This document shows positions 47,830 to 58,600 of a stretch of DNA of 64,000 nt, piece after piece. The DNA is from Sambucus nigra (Eukaryota; Streptophyta; Magnoliopsida; Dipsacales; Adoxaceae): assembly GCA_949130495.1 (NCBI GenBank), contig OX422218.1, positions 45,160,823 through 45,224,822 on the forward strand, in the 5' to 3' direction. A program made the position numbers and the translations under genes. Below the pieces are notes generated by a model. The model saw nothing but the letters and a program-made list of their open reading frames with translations, did not search any database and was not told the DNA's origin. Positions within the stretch are counted from its first letter, which is position 1. Each line of letters opens with the position of its first letter.

Positions 47830-48490
47830 AGAGTATAAACCATTTATCCGAATCGCACATGGGGCATACCGTTAGAAATTTATTTTAGTGGCCTATGAGA
47901 GTCCTTTGGACCGCTCTCGTGTCCGGGAGTTGAATTTGGATCAAATGTGGCTCGAAAGCGCATGTCGGTCCTTTAGACGGGAGATCGTCGGACGCAAACG
48001 GATCGTTCGTCCGCATGGTAAGTCATAATCGCGCACTGGGTGGACCATTGGAAAGGTTAGGAGATGTACTTCGACATTACAAGGAGTTTTTCTCGGTTTG
48101 GGAAGTTGATCTCAGTCAATCGGGGTCCGAAAGCGCCCGGTGACCTAACGGAGTAAAACGGATCGTTCGTCCGTACCGTAGGTCAGAATCACGCACAGGG
48201 TGGATTGTTAGAAATTTTATTCAGTGCCCTTTGGAGATTCATTCAGTCTCGTTTAAGCTAAAGAGTTGACTTTGGTCAAATAGAGTTCGGGAGTGCCCAG
48301 TGGCCTCCGGATCGACTTTTGGGGGAAAACTGATCATTCTTTCGAACAATTATGTTGTTTCGTGCAAGGGGAGGACCGTTGGAAAGGTATTTTAGTGCCC
48401 TTCTAAGATTCAAAGATCTTTCACTCTAATGGTGAAGTTAATCGGAGTCAAATGGGGTCGATTCGGGGCCTGGGAGTGCCCGATGGGCAC
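47830..48490. repeat. four degenerate 165-bp tandem units in U3 of the Ogre 5' LTR
   Basis: GATCGTTCGTCC at 48001 and 48161, a diverged form at about 48331, and a first unit near 47840; collinear with the other LTR. Confidence 0.75.
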
Positions 48491-48578
48491 TTGAAGTGCG
48501 ACCTAGGTTTGTGGTGGAAAGGGGAAGCGTTAGGAACCTAAGGAGAGACTTAGGGGATCCTAGAATGTGGTGTCTACA

Positions 48579-48583
48579 ATTAG
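48579..48583. repeat. Ogre target-site duplication, right (ATTAG)
   Basis: Identical to 23587-23591. Confidence 0.9.
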
Positions 48584-49530
48584 GTCATGAGTGTTAAACT
48601 ATAGAAGTTTACAGCTATGTATCATTAATCCACAACATATAATTAAACAATTCTCCACATACTTTACAACTAAGGTAAAGAACATCTTAGATATTGATAA
48701 TTATTTATTGATACATAATTTGTTTTGCACAATATGATCGTCAAAAATGAACTTAACACATAAACTTTAGAACTTGAGAACCATTACCATAGGATGCACC
48801 TCATGAGTCAATTGAACTACTCCACAACAATCATATTTTTGTAAAGATGCAGTGTAAAATATTGTCGTGTATCTTAATTTAATGGGTCATATTTGTAGTT
48901 AGTGCATTGATGTTTTATTTTATTTTAATTTTAAACTATTATTTGATCAAATATTTCAATAGATTTGACAGCGCAATATTATTAAGAAATAAACCATTAT
49001 TTTATTCAAAATATTTATTATTGTATAAATACGTAAGATCGTTAACACCTTAAAATTAGTTAAGCATAATTGATGCTAGTTGGAACATGAATAAATATCG
49101 GGATCATTATAGATGTGTGATCTAAATTAGTTCTCAGGATCCCTCCATCAGTCGATGACCATCACGTATACCAACTTTAATCTTCATATGTGTTGAATCG
49201 TCTCGTCCAAAAAATCCTTCAACATTTTATGTACACTCTTCTCAAATCTTATAAATTTTACGATGATGACTCCTAAACATCACATAATTTTCAAAATTTG
49301 TCATTTGGGATGAAGATAACTGAGTAGAGATGAAAGGTCAAAGTTAAAAAATATGGATTGGTATGGGAGAGAGGGCTTGCTACTTGAAATTAAGATTTGG
49401 CTAACGAGCTCTAAGCAAATCTTTAGCTAAAATGTCTATAAGATTTTGCTATTAAAAATGTGGGAAATATTTTACTCAATAACTTGAAGCCCCATTCACA
49501 ATGTCTAGGACCCACTTCAAACCATTTTTA
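48584..49530. other. gene-free stretch, right flank of the Ogre insertion
   Basis: Continuation of the pre-insertion sequence from 23586. AT-rich, no coding homology. Confidence 0.5.
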
Positions 49531-49597
49531 GGGTGCGTTTGATTGACAATATTTAACATAAAATATAAGAAAATTCTACATTTTATTAAGGTTATGA

Positions 49598-49732
49598 CTA
49601 TTAGCACTCCACTTTGATACTCTAACACTACAAAACACTTTTTGTAAACATTTATAAAATGCATTTTGTACAGCTTTTAATACTTTTCCTGACACTTCAT
49701 GAGTGTAGAGTCCTAAAGTAAAGTGCTAATAG
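49598..49732. mobile_element. fold-back MITE-like element, about 135 bp
   Basis: The left arm CTATTAGCACTCCACTTTGA continues to CTCTAACAC; the right arm is its near-complement, from GTGTAGAGTCC to AAAGTGCTAATAG. Arms are about 30 bp with a few mismatches. No coding capacity. Confidence 0.65.
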
Positions 49733-50331
49733 CGATACTTTTATTAGCCGGTTGTGTTATTAACTGTACAAATGTCTTGGAAACGTTTTCCACCCACTCG
49801 AAACTCACAACTTATTAAAAATGAAAACTTGTATTTTCTTACCTCCCCCGAAGAAAATTATCATTACTTTCCTGAATAAACCCATTTTCTCTCCTTTTTA
49901 CATTGTGAAAGTCAACCACATAAAATAGTTGTAAATGCTAGGAAGCTTTGATGCCAATTTGAAAAAGAATTAAGTATGCTCTGATACCACTTGTAAGAGT
50001 GGATAACTCTAATACCACTCAAATAATGCGAAAACAAATATGCTCAACAAGAAATTCAATTTGAGAGTGCACAGTTATCTTAAACCAATTTTATCTTTTC
50101 GTCTTAAACATACATCTATGTGATAAAACAGATAAATCAATACAAGCAATCAACAAAGGTAAAGTTTTAGGAAAAAATCCTAAAGGGAAAAACCTTTTAT
50201 TCACTTTAGAAATCTATAAGAAAGTTGAGTTAAAGACCACTTGATAACCTCCATAAGTATAATGCGCTAATCTTCTCAAATCTCCAGTGAACAATTATGA
50301 TCCATGCGCTCAAGTCCTCCGTCAGCTGTGA

Positions 50332-50336
50332 CACCC
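50332..50336. repeat. solo-LTR target-site duplication, left (TCAGC)
   Basis: Identical to 53386-53390. Confidence 0.88.
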
Positions 50337-53300
50337 CACTTAAAATAATAACGGGTGGCCAACCCTATACTAAAATAATCAGGAATCTCAAGTGGATCAT
50401 TCTCAGCATCTACTGTCGAGACTAAAAACATAGTTAACTACCCAATACTAAAATAAGCGGATGCCAAAAAATTTACAACCATGCAATAAACACCATTCAA
50501 CCAACAACATAATAACTACTGACCACGATAACATATGCACACGGCTATGAATAAAAGAAGAAGTTCTATATTACATCATAAGTAAATATGTTGTCGGGTT
50601 ACAGACAATACAACTACTTGAGGAGAAATATATAAAAGTGCTACAAATAAGACCCTTGGGTATAAACCCAATATACAAACTGAATCCTTAACTAGATTTA
50701 CAAGAGATAGGAAACGGCTATTACAAAAACCCTGTAACAGTCCGCATCTGCTACAGCTTTAAGGATACTAGATAGAAAGGCATAATTGGCGTCCTTGCGA
50801 TGGGACACCTATAATATATTACAATATATGTATATCAAGGGAGATAATATAAACGGGTCAGAGCCTGAGGTTGAAAATATTTTAGCAAGTTCATTAAAAT
50901 GCATAATAATGATAAATGCAAAATTTGATGATTATAGTGGAGTGTCACTCTCTTGGAACTCAAACTCACCCCTCGACTAAAGCGAGCACTTAATCGTATG
51001 CACGTGAATCTCAACTAAGCTACCCAACTCATTCTAGGGACAATTCAATCTTATTCTACGCATAATCTACATCTGCGTAACCCACTATCTAAATTATAAC
51101 CTTTATCTTCTATTCTGACATATCCTAAGTTTACACCCGAGCTTATAAGTTAATATATAAATAAAATTCATCAGTTTCGAATTATTAACTTAAACAAGTT
51201 ATTAGCATCAGAATAGTCACACATTAGCTTTTTATTCTCATGAAGCACTGATTCGCTATAGCACATAAATATGAGTACAAAAGACTAAACTTCTCCTAAC
51301 TTTCAACATTGTGCTGCGTTTCGTTCGTGGGACGTCTCCTTGATAATGTTGATAATGTTGATAATGTTGATCGTTGAGATCCATTATGCCCTCGGTACAC
51401 AACACATATAATATCAGCTACTTATTTAGAATACTATTCTAAGTACCTAAATAAGTTATCACACAGTACCTTAGGGTCTATATAACATTATCTTAGTTAT
51501 AGATCACGATCATACAACCCTAACAAACACGCACACATAACACATTTAGCGTACATTTAAATATCCCAAAACACAATCACTTATAGGATATAAAAATACT
51601 TCACAATGATATCATCTTCTAGGAATTACTCACTTTATCCCGAGTTACCAGCCATCAGACTATTATCACACCGCCATGGTAATCAAATAAAGCACAACAT
51701 ATGGGAAGCAATCATAGTTCTGAACCTGAAAGTGAGAACGAATCATACCTAAGACTTCTCACCTAGAGTAAAATCACGCAATAAATAATTGACGACTATG
51801 ACCTGGGGACTATACGCTCCCTACTCCTCAAGCCAGGGGCCTCACCCACATCGTGCAACTTTCCATGATAGCACTGGAGGGGTATGCTCACATAATAATT
51901 ATATGTATATCATTCACACTAGATATATATGCAATCACCTCGTATATACAAACTATCACATAAGGTATATACATTCACGTCAACTATATATATATACACA
52001 CACACCGATATACAGTAATTAACCTGGCTATAAGTATATACACAACTTATTCTAGTCGGTGATATACTAAAACATTCCCAATTCAGATTACGGTTCAGTT
52101 GATCATATGAATCATTAACGTTATCACATTTGTGATTTAATCCTAAAGTCCAACATCACTAAGCGTGCATTGCCTCTATCTTATTGACCCATAATTATCT
52201 TCAAATAGAAATCTCGATCATAGTAGGATTCCCCACTAAGTCGATACGATAACTTCAATTTGTACTCTCTCGAAATAACTCCATACGACCCCAATATTTC
52301 ATCACAAGTGAAACTCCCTAAAAATCTCCAAAACATACTTCTCATAACATATTTGAATGTTCCTAATTGATAAACCCAAATGGAACGGAGCGAAACTCAT
52401 TCTAGAAAAAACCTCGCAAAATAACCTTGTTTCCGAATCGATTCGGCCCAGTCCGAATCGATTCCGTCCTCAAAGCGAATCAATTCGCCCCTAATGCGAA
52501 TCGATTCGGTCCAAACGACCTATAAGTCTGACTTAAGATGAATCGATTCGATTTTAGGTCTAAATCGATTCGGTCACACATACCTGTAAGTATGCAACAT
52601 TTCGAATTGATTCAGAAAGGGGCCGAATCGATTCGGCTTGTTCATCAAGCTACGAAATGGTTATTTTTCTACAAAACCCAAATTTCCAAAACCTAATTAT
52701 ATCATCTTCCAAGCATCAATCTTTGACCCAATCATGTTTCTAACATTAAAACTCACAATACATATCAACCCACTTTATTATACCACCTCAAATTCTTACA
52801 TACGCCTCAAATGCAAGATTTAGCCAAAATCTAGGTTTTGACATTTTAACCCAAAATCCATATTTTTATCCACAAATCATGAAATAATATGAACACGTAG
52901 ATTATTTAGCAAGATTAATTACTTGCCTCAAAGTTGTAAAGGTTGAATCTTCCTCGAAATCGCGTATTTGGCCGGAAATCTCCAAGTTTCTCCTCTTTCT
53001 CTTCTCCCTCTCTTCTTCTCTCTCCCTCTCTCTAGAGCTTTCTCTTTCTTACAAATGAGATTGGCTTATTTCGTAAGCCTCCTAAGCCTTTAAATCCTAA
53101 ATCCCAACTTTAAATGATAATACACACTTTAAATGACTCGTTTACTTCAATTCGAGTCAAACTAACTTATAATATTCCGAAATCGAAATAAAACTCAAGT
53201 ACAGTCATTTTGACTATCTCGACCCATCCGGGATCAACCGGGCAACCAGAATCGTCATTCAAAATACTTTATAACATCCTCAAATTTTGACCTCAATTGC

Positions 53301-53385
53301 CAAATTTAAAATTCTCCAATTCAAATAAATTTTATTTCTCTCAAATTAATTAAATTCTAAGACCTCAAAATTGCGGGGTGTTACA
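50337..53385 (-). mobile_element. solo LTR of a Tekay-type gypsy element (3049 bp)
   Basis: On the - strand it starts TGTAACACCCCGCAATTTTG and ends GTGGGGTGTCACA, as Tekay/Del LTRs do. It is flanked by the perfect duplication TCAGC (50332-50336 and 53386-53390), with no internal region, so it arose by recombination between two LTRs. It lies inside the copia LTR 49992-54076. In the - direction it has a CT/GA-rich transcribed part (52985-53045) and, downstream, a cluster of CCGAATCGATTCGG palindromes. Confidence 0.9.
52433..52637. repeat. CCGAATCGATTCGG palindrome cluster in the solo LTR
   Basis: Eight sites in 205 bp. CCGAATCGATTCGG at 52433-52446 and GCCGAATCGATTCGGC at 52622-52637 are perfect; others (about 52453, 52475, 52496, 52540, 52562, 52601) differ at 1-4 positions. 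Spacers are unrelated. Confidence 0.8.
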
Positions 53386-53390
53386 TCAGC
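53386..53390. repeat. solo-LTR target-site duplication, right (TCAGC)
   Basis: Identical to 50332-50336. Confidence 0.88.
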
Positions 53391-53634
53391 CTCAACCTTC
53401 ATATTCAGCAATGAATCCCTTCGGGTATTACAAGTCAGCTATGGAGTACCTCTCCATAAGGTGTATGCAAGGATACAAGATTTTTTAGGGTTTAAAAGAA
53501 TTCACAAGAATAATATTCAAGGATTTTTGTTGTAAATTACACATGGTTTTAGAACACAAAACAATGAAGAACTTTTGCAAAAGTTATACAAAAACATATT
53601 TTGGCAAAAGTCTAAAACAATCTGAACACGAAAC

Positions 53635-53648
53635 ATTTATTTATACAC
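53635..53648 (-). promoter_or_regulatory. TATA box of the interrupted copia LTR
   Basis: GTGTATAAATAAA on the - strand, just downstream of the palindrome-like sites. Confidence 0.55.
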
Positions 53649-53664
53649 ACTTTAAGTCAGTGCA

Positions 53665-53820
53665 TCGTTCGAATGATCGTTCTAACGACATGTAGATGTC
53701 ATTTGAACGAGATAAACTTCGCTTCTAACGAGATCAAAAAATCATAGACGGTAAGCTCTCGTTTGAAAAACATAAAGAACAACCTTCTAACGACTTGCAA
53801 TCTCGTTTGAATGAGAGTTA
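53665..53820 (-). repeat. degenerate TCGTTCGAACGA sites in the interrupted copia LTR
   Basis: Sites such as ATCGTTCGAATGAT, GTCATTTGAACGAGA, CTCGTTTGAAAA and TCTCGTTTGAATGAGA lie upstream, in - direction, of the TATA box GTGTATAAATAAA (53635-53648). Confidence 0.6.
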
Positions 53821-54076
53821 AAAACAAAAATATTGTTTCTTTTCAAAATAAAAAAATCATGTTCGTCTTTTGATAAAAATAAACATCTCAAACATTAATT
53901 CTTTAAATCAATTCAAACTCTAAATTGTTTGATACCTTTATGGGATGTCGGGAAGTCTTCAAACTTAGAGATGCTTGAGTTCGATTCATCTTAACGGTGC
54001 GTGACGATATATAACGAGATATGCCAAATTAATGTAAAACTACGCTATGAACCATGTTAGAAAAGTTGTTCTTACA

Positions 54077-54710
54077 ATAGAAAATTTTACTTGAATTTTT
54101 TCCAAATTTTTCCATCTTCCATTTGTGTTTTTTTGGTATCAAAACACACCCTTACCCAGTTTCTATCGGGCCCAATTTGTAGTGCCAACCAGCCATCACC
54201 AGCTAAAAAGCAGTCAATCACATTGCAGATTTACCGTGAAGGTGAAGCTTGTGTATTTGCTTTTGCAAGATAAAAGTTGGTCCATGTTACCTATATAAGT
54301 CTCCCACCTGCACCTGGTAGGGTCATGTTACTCCTGCCTCAACCAACCTGCTGTCAAATCCTCAAAATATCTCTCATTTACATGATGCAGCTTTCATATG
54401 AGCACACTTCTTTATCAATCAACAACCCTCTTTTTTCTTGTACATATATACAAAGATTTAATACTATTTTCGAACAACACGTACAAAATTAATTTATTAA
54501 TACGTGACACTTGAGGAATTTGAAGTCAAAAAATTTATATTCAACATAACACGAAATATACACGACTCTTGACAAATCAAATATAAGTTGAGCAACCTTT
54601 TGGCACAAAATCTATATGTAGGGATGGTAATTTTACAACACGTCGGGTTTTGCCCCATCGTACCCTTAACGGGGCAGGGTTGGAAATGAATATTCGAGTT
54701 CGGGGTGGGG
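54077..54710. other. gene-free stretch
   Basis: No coding homology; short frames only. Confidence 0.45.
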
Positions 54711-54711
54711 G

Positions 54712-55070
54712 TCAACTTTAGGTGTAAAAGACTTGTCCGTCCCACACTGTTATACACACAAGAGAAAGAAAAAAAATATACTAATCATATAAATTTGAAT
54801 CATGGTGGTGTACTTATGCATGATTTTAGATATTTGAAAACAAAAGTTTATTAAATTATGTAAGTTTAATAAGCAAGTCGGGGCAAGTTTAGGTGTAAAA
54901 GACCTATCCGTACCACCACCGTCCCACACTGTTATGCACATTTTATCAAAAAAATATACTAATCATATAAATTTTAATCATGGTGGTGTACTTATGCATG
55001 GTTTTAGATATGTAAAAACAAAAGCTTATTAAATTTCACAAGTTTAATAAGAAAATCAAGGCAAGTTCAT
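54712..55070. repeat. tandem duplication, about 171-182 bp unit, two copies
   Basis: GGTGTAAAAGAC and CATGGTGGTGTACTTATGCA recur once each in a second copy shifted by 171-182 bp. The second copy has an 11-bp insertion near 54904. The flanks (GGGGCAGGG, GGCAAGTTT) look like a low-copy dispersed repeat. Confidence 0.75.
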
Positions 55071-55521
55071 ATTCTAAAAATATAATTTCGGAGCAAGTTT
55101 GGGTCCAAAGCGGGAAAGCGCGCTTCTTGTTTTTCTTAGCCGATGGGGTCGTGTTTGGTGAAACCGGACCAGGTCAAATTTTCATCTTCATTGTTGGTGG
55201 TTAAATCAGTTGCATTTTTTTTTAAGTAGATGGTTGGTGTAGAATAAAAGAAAATGGCTTGCTAGTCAAGAAATTCTCATTGGAATTCATTATAACAAAC
55301 TTCATTTTCCAACATTTGAAATCCTTATTACATTATGGACTAACATTGTGACCAAATAAAACTATACTCTGCCTGAAGCTTGCTTTGGCTTCTATCCAAA
55401 ACTTTCAAATGCAGGTGTGACATTTATCCCTTATTCTCTTGCCAAACTAGGGATAATAACCTACAAAACAAAAGTAAACAAATAAAATTGATTCACCAAA
55501 TTAAAAAATATATATTAGTTA
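55071..55521 (-). other. 3' flank of the DUF7705-type gene
   Basis: The last part, 55380-55521, is probably the 3' untranslated region. On the - strand GAATAAGGGATAAATG near 55420-55440 could hold a weak polyadenylation signal. Nothing else is recognised. Confidence 0.4.
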
Positions 55522-55665
55522 TTAAATTTGTGTGTTTGGGGAAGTGAGAAGAACATCAAAATCACTCAAAGTCCATTCTGCCACTTCATCTTTGTTGCTA
55601 ACAAAAATTTCAGTTCCAACATCAAGAGATGTCCATATTCTTCTAGCAGGTGTAGTTCCTGGATC
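55522..55665 (-). CDS. exon 4 (residues 437-483 and stop)
   Basis: DPGTTPARRIWTSLDVGTEI, then FVSNKDEVAEWTLSDFDVLL, ending SPNTQI and TAA at 55522. The exon is short, and its match to the family pattern fixes the last splice site. Confidence 0.85.
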   Translation of the reverse strand, partial: DPGTTPARRIWTSLDVGTEIFVSNKDEVAEWTLSDFDVLLTSPNTQI

Positions 55666-58600
55666 CTGCAATGCAAGATAACCCTCTATTAGATACAATT
55701 ATAACATAAATTTCATTTTTAATAGGATAAATTACACATATCACCTCTCTTGTTCTATGTGTTACACTCACTCTTGTTTTGTTTTTGTAACACTCAGCTT
55801 CGCTACCCCTTTTTTGTGTGAACCAGTTGAAACAAGAGGAGAGACAATGTAATATTTAAATCAAGAGGGGACGCGGGTGTAATATTTGAAACAAGAAAAG
55901 AGGTATTTGAAATTGTCAAAAATAGTAAAGGGTATGATACCATGATTATTTTTCGGACTTGGGTACTTTTACATCGCTAAATGTCATCTTTTTAGTGGCG
56001 TATTTTTTACCAAAGTCTAATTTAGATCATCAACGAGGTACTGAAGTAAAAAAAATCAATTTTTATATGAACAAAAGCATTTGCGTAAAATTCGAACCTG
56101 GTAAAAGTATAGTCTGCCGGAGAGCCCACCAACATCGAGCTCCCAAGTCCTCGCGTCCCCGACCCAACCATCTCCTTGTTTAGTCGGGTACCCATAGGCG
56201 GCCCATATCGGATGAGGAAGCAATTGGACTAGTTCTTGGGCTTGAGGATTGCTGTAAGGGTCACAAGTGCTATAGGGTTCTTCGAGGTGTTGGGCATTCC
56301 CGGGAGCGCAATAATAGTGATACGCGCCGTATGGGAAGTTGGCAGTGTCATTTCTGTATATTTTTATGTTTTGGGGAGTAATGTGATACGGGGGGCAGTT
56401 TTGGAGCGTTGTGGGGCTACACCAAGCGGGGATTTCGGGGTTGATGATCATCTCACTGTATCGCGTTATGTCGGTTACAACATCGCCGTCGCATGGTTCA
56501 CCGTTGTTTTTCCAGCAACTACCGATATCAATGAGGTAGAATTGACTCTTTGGTCCTCCACCTTTTTTTACATCCAAACTTAGCTTCACCTTGAAATTTG
56601 GTGACTCTGGTAGCTGGAAATAATGAAGATTAATAAATTTTAATCAAATTGAATCCATTAGTGTTGGCTAAAGACACGAATGAAGCATCAAAACAGGTTT
56701 TTATGACTTGAGCAACTCGTTAATGGTAGTACTTCGATACTTTTTTTCGTTGTTGAATGTAAAAGTTTCCACACTAAGAGTGACAAAAAGTACAAAAGTT
56801 TAAAAAGATAATTATAGAGGTAGGAAAGTCTAAATACAACCATTCCATTAGCGAGGTTGCTAAATCAAATTAACAAAAAAAACTAAAACACTTTATACAA
56901 GTGGTCCACCCAATATTGACTTACGGTAAGGTGTTTGCAGCGAGTTTTCGCTATTACGCAGAATTTAGAATTTAGTACGTTTTCTTTCATACACAATTAG
57001 TCCTAGGCCCCTAAGACGTGGTCAATCTTGTGCGAAATAGAAATCGGTTTTGCAATTTTTGTGTCTTCCCGTGTTTTTAAAACTTTAGTGTCTAGTCCCT
57101 ACGTTGTTTCTAAAAATATCTTCACGGTCTGATGAATAAAATATCCGCATGCGTTTCGCGTATTATTTGAGGCTTTTGCGACATTTTGGGAGTCGAACTC
57201 AATTTTTTTGAGAAATTGGAGTATTACTCAAAATAACCCTTTAAAATATAAAGGAAACATTAATTGGATCTTGGGACACATTTTTATTTTATTTTTTTAG
57301 GATATCCTAATAATTAGAAGAGGTGATGTCTTTGTTGAACTAGTTTGTCATTTATTCCTTTTGTTGTATCAAATGTGGGTCCCCCATGTGATGGTGGGTG
57401 ATTAATGTCCAAACAATTTAATCATTCAAGGACAAACATTTAGCATAGCCGTTTTCTTAAGGCTAATCATATGGCTGGTGACCTACTAAAATTCTCGAGA
57501 ATTGTGTTTGACCACAAAATTTCATTTGGATTTTTATATTGTTATGATTAACATAAAAGACAAAGAGAAAAATAATCATTCATGAGTACCCAATACTCAA
57601 ACTTACATTAACATGAAATTAGTAAGGATATGGTATGGTCCACTCCATATATGGGCCTCTTTCTAATTTTATCAAATGATTATTTATGTCAACTTTCCAT
57701 GGAGAATCAAAATCTATAAGCACCCACTTATAAATAAAAAATTATAGAAATTCGGTTGTAGGTCCCTAAGATATGGTCAACTTAATAAAACAAGTGTTTT
57801 TATAAGTTTAACGTGTAAAACTAATTTAATAAAAATTTAGCGTGGAGCCCCTAGTAAAATATTTCCCTAAAACACGTAATGGTAGAACGGTAAAATAACA
57901 TCGTGCATACTGCATACTAAAAAAATCTTTTAAGGGCCGTGTAATATCAGTGTCATGAGTGCAAAGAAAATTGAGTTTTCACTAAAATATCTTCAAAAGC
58001 CCTAAAGAAAATTAACTAGTGTTACTGGCGCAAATCCACATCCATAAGACAATATCCATTACCGGTGCCACACGTCACTGTGTCGCACCACTTTGTGTCA
58101 CAAATCTGTGTCGGCGTAGCATTTATGAAAATTTAACTATCAAAACAAGAAATCTGTCACCATATTTATTTAACCATTTTTGAGTTTGCACCATAAATTT
58201 CAAGTTGTTTTTTACTTTGCCCCTAAGATAATATGGTAATTGGACAAAACCTTTTACTTTTCGAAAAATTAAACTTAACCCTCCATATTTACACATAATT
58301 TGGGTTTGCACCCCATATTTTAAATATTTTGAGTTTGAATCCTCCCATTGGATCTTTGTTGATAATTAAAATCCAAGGGTAGAAATTAAAACATAAAATA
58401 TGGGGATTCAAACTAAAATTGTAGATAAACTCAAAAACTCTCTTTTAATTATGGATTAGCCATACAAAAACAGAAGAAAAAAACAAAATTTGAGGAAAAA
58501 AAAAATCACTTACAATTTGGAGCATCCCTCTAGTGTCATAATGGTAGCCTCCAGAAAACCCTTTAGTTGCATCAGCCCTTAGGTACAACATCAACCAAGG

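Larger units (their letters stand above)
23592..48578 (-). mobile_element. Tat/Ogre-type Ty3-gypsy retrotransposon, about 25 kb with a nested copia element
   Basis: Two direct repeats of about 2.1 kb (23592-25717 and 46497-48578) share their whole length and are flanked by the perfect 5-bp duplication ATTAG (23587-23591 and 48579-48583). The primer-binding site beside the right LTR (TGGCAACTCTGCTGGGGA on the - strand) is the tRNA-Arg type used by Tat/Ogre elements. In element order it has a 1.3-kb leader, gag, protease (DNGSTLNVCP), RT, RNase H, integrase, two antisense accessory ORF regions and a tandem array next to the 3' LTR. Without the copia insertion at 39596-45083 it is about 19.5 kb. 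Coding parts have stops and shifts. Confidence 0.93.
46497..48578 (-). repeat. 5' LTR of the Ogre element (2082 bp)
   Basis: On the - strand it runs from TGTAGACACCACATTC to GGCCACA, followed by one base and the primer-binding site. Its palindrome cluster has four sites. It is the promoter LTR for the element's main transcript, which would run leftwards. Confidence 0.92.
49978..54076 (-). mobile_element. copia LTR with adjoining primer-binding site, interrupted by a solo Tekay LTR
   Basis: GGTATCAGAGC on the - strand (primer-binding site, about 49978-49989) is followed by an LTR from 49992 (TGTAAGAGTGG) to 54076; on the - strand it begins TGTAAGAACAACTTTTC. Without the insertion at 50337-53390 it is about 1.03 kb. 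Its layout parallels the copia LTR at 43830-45083, including diverged TCGTTCGAACGA-like sites (53665-53820) upstream of a TATA box. The rest of the element to the left is not recognisable. Confidence 0.75.

Noticed and set aside
56236..56583. 115-residue open frame on the + strand
   Set aside because: It is the antisense shadow of exon 3 of the DUF7705-type gene.
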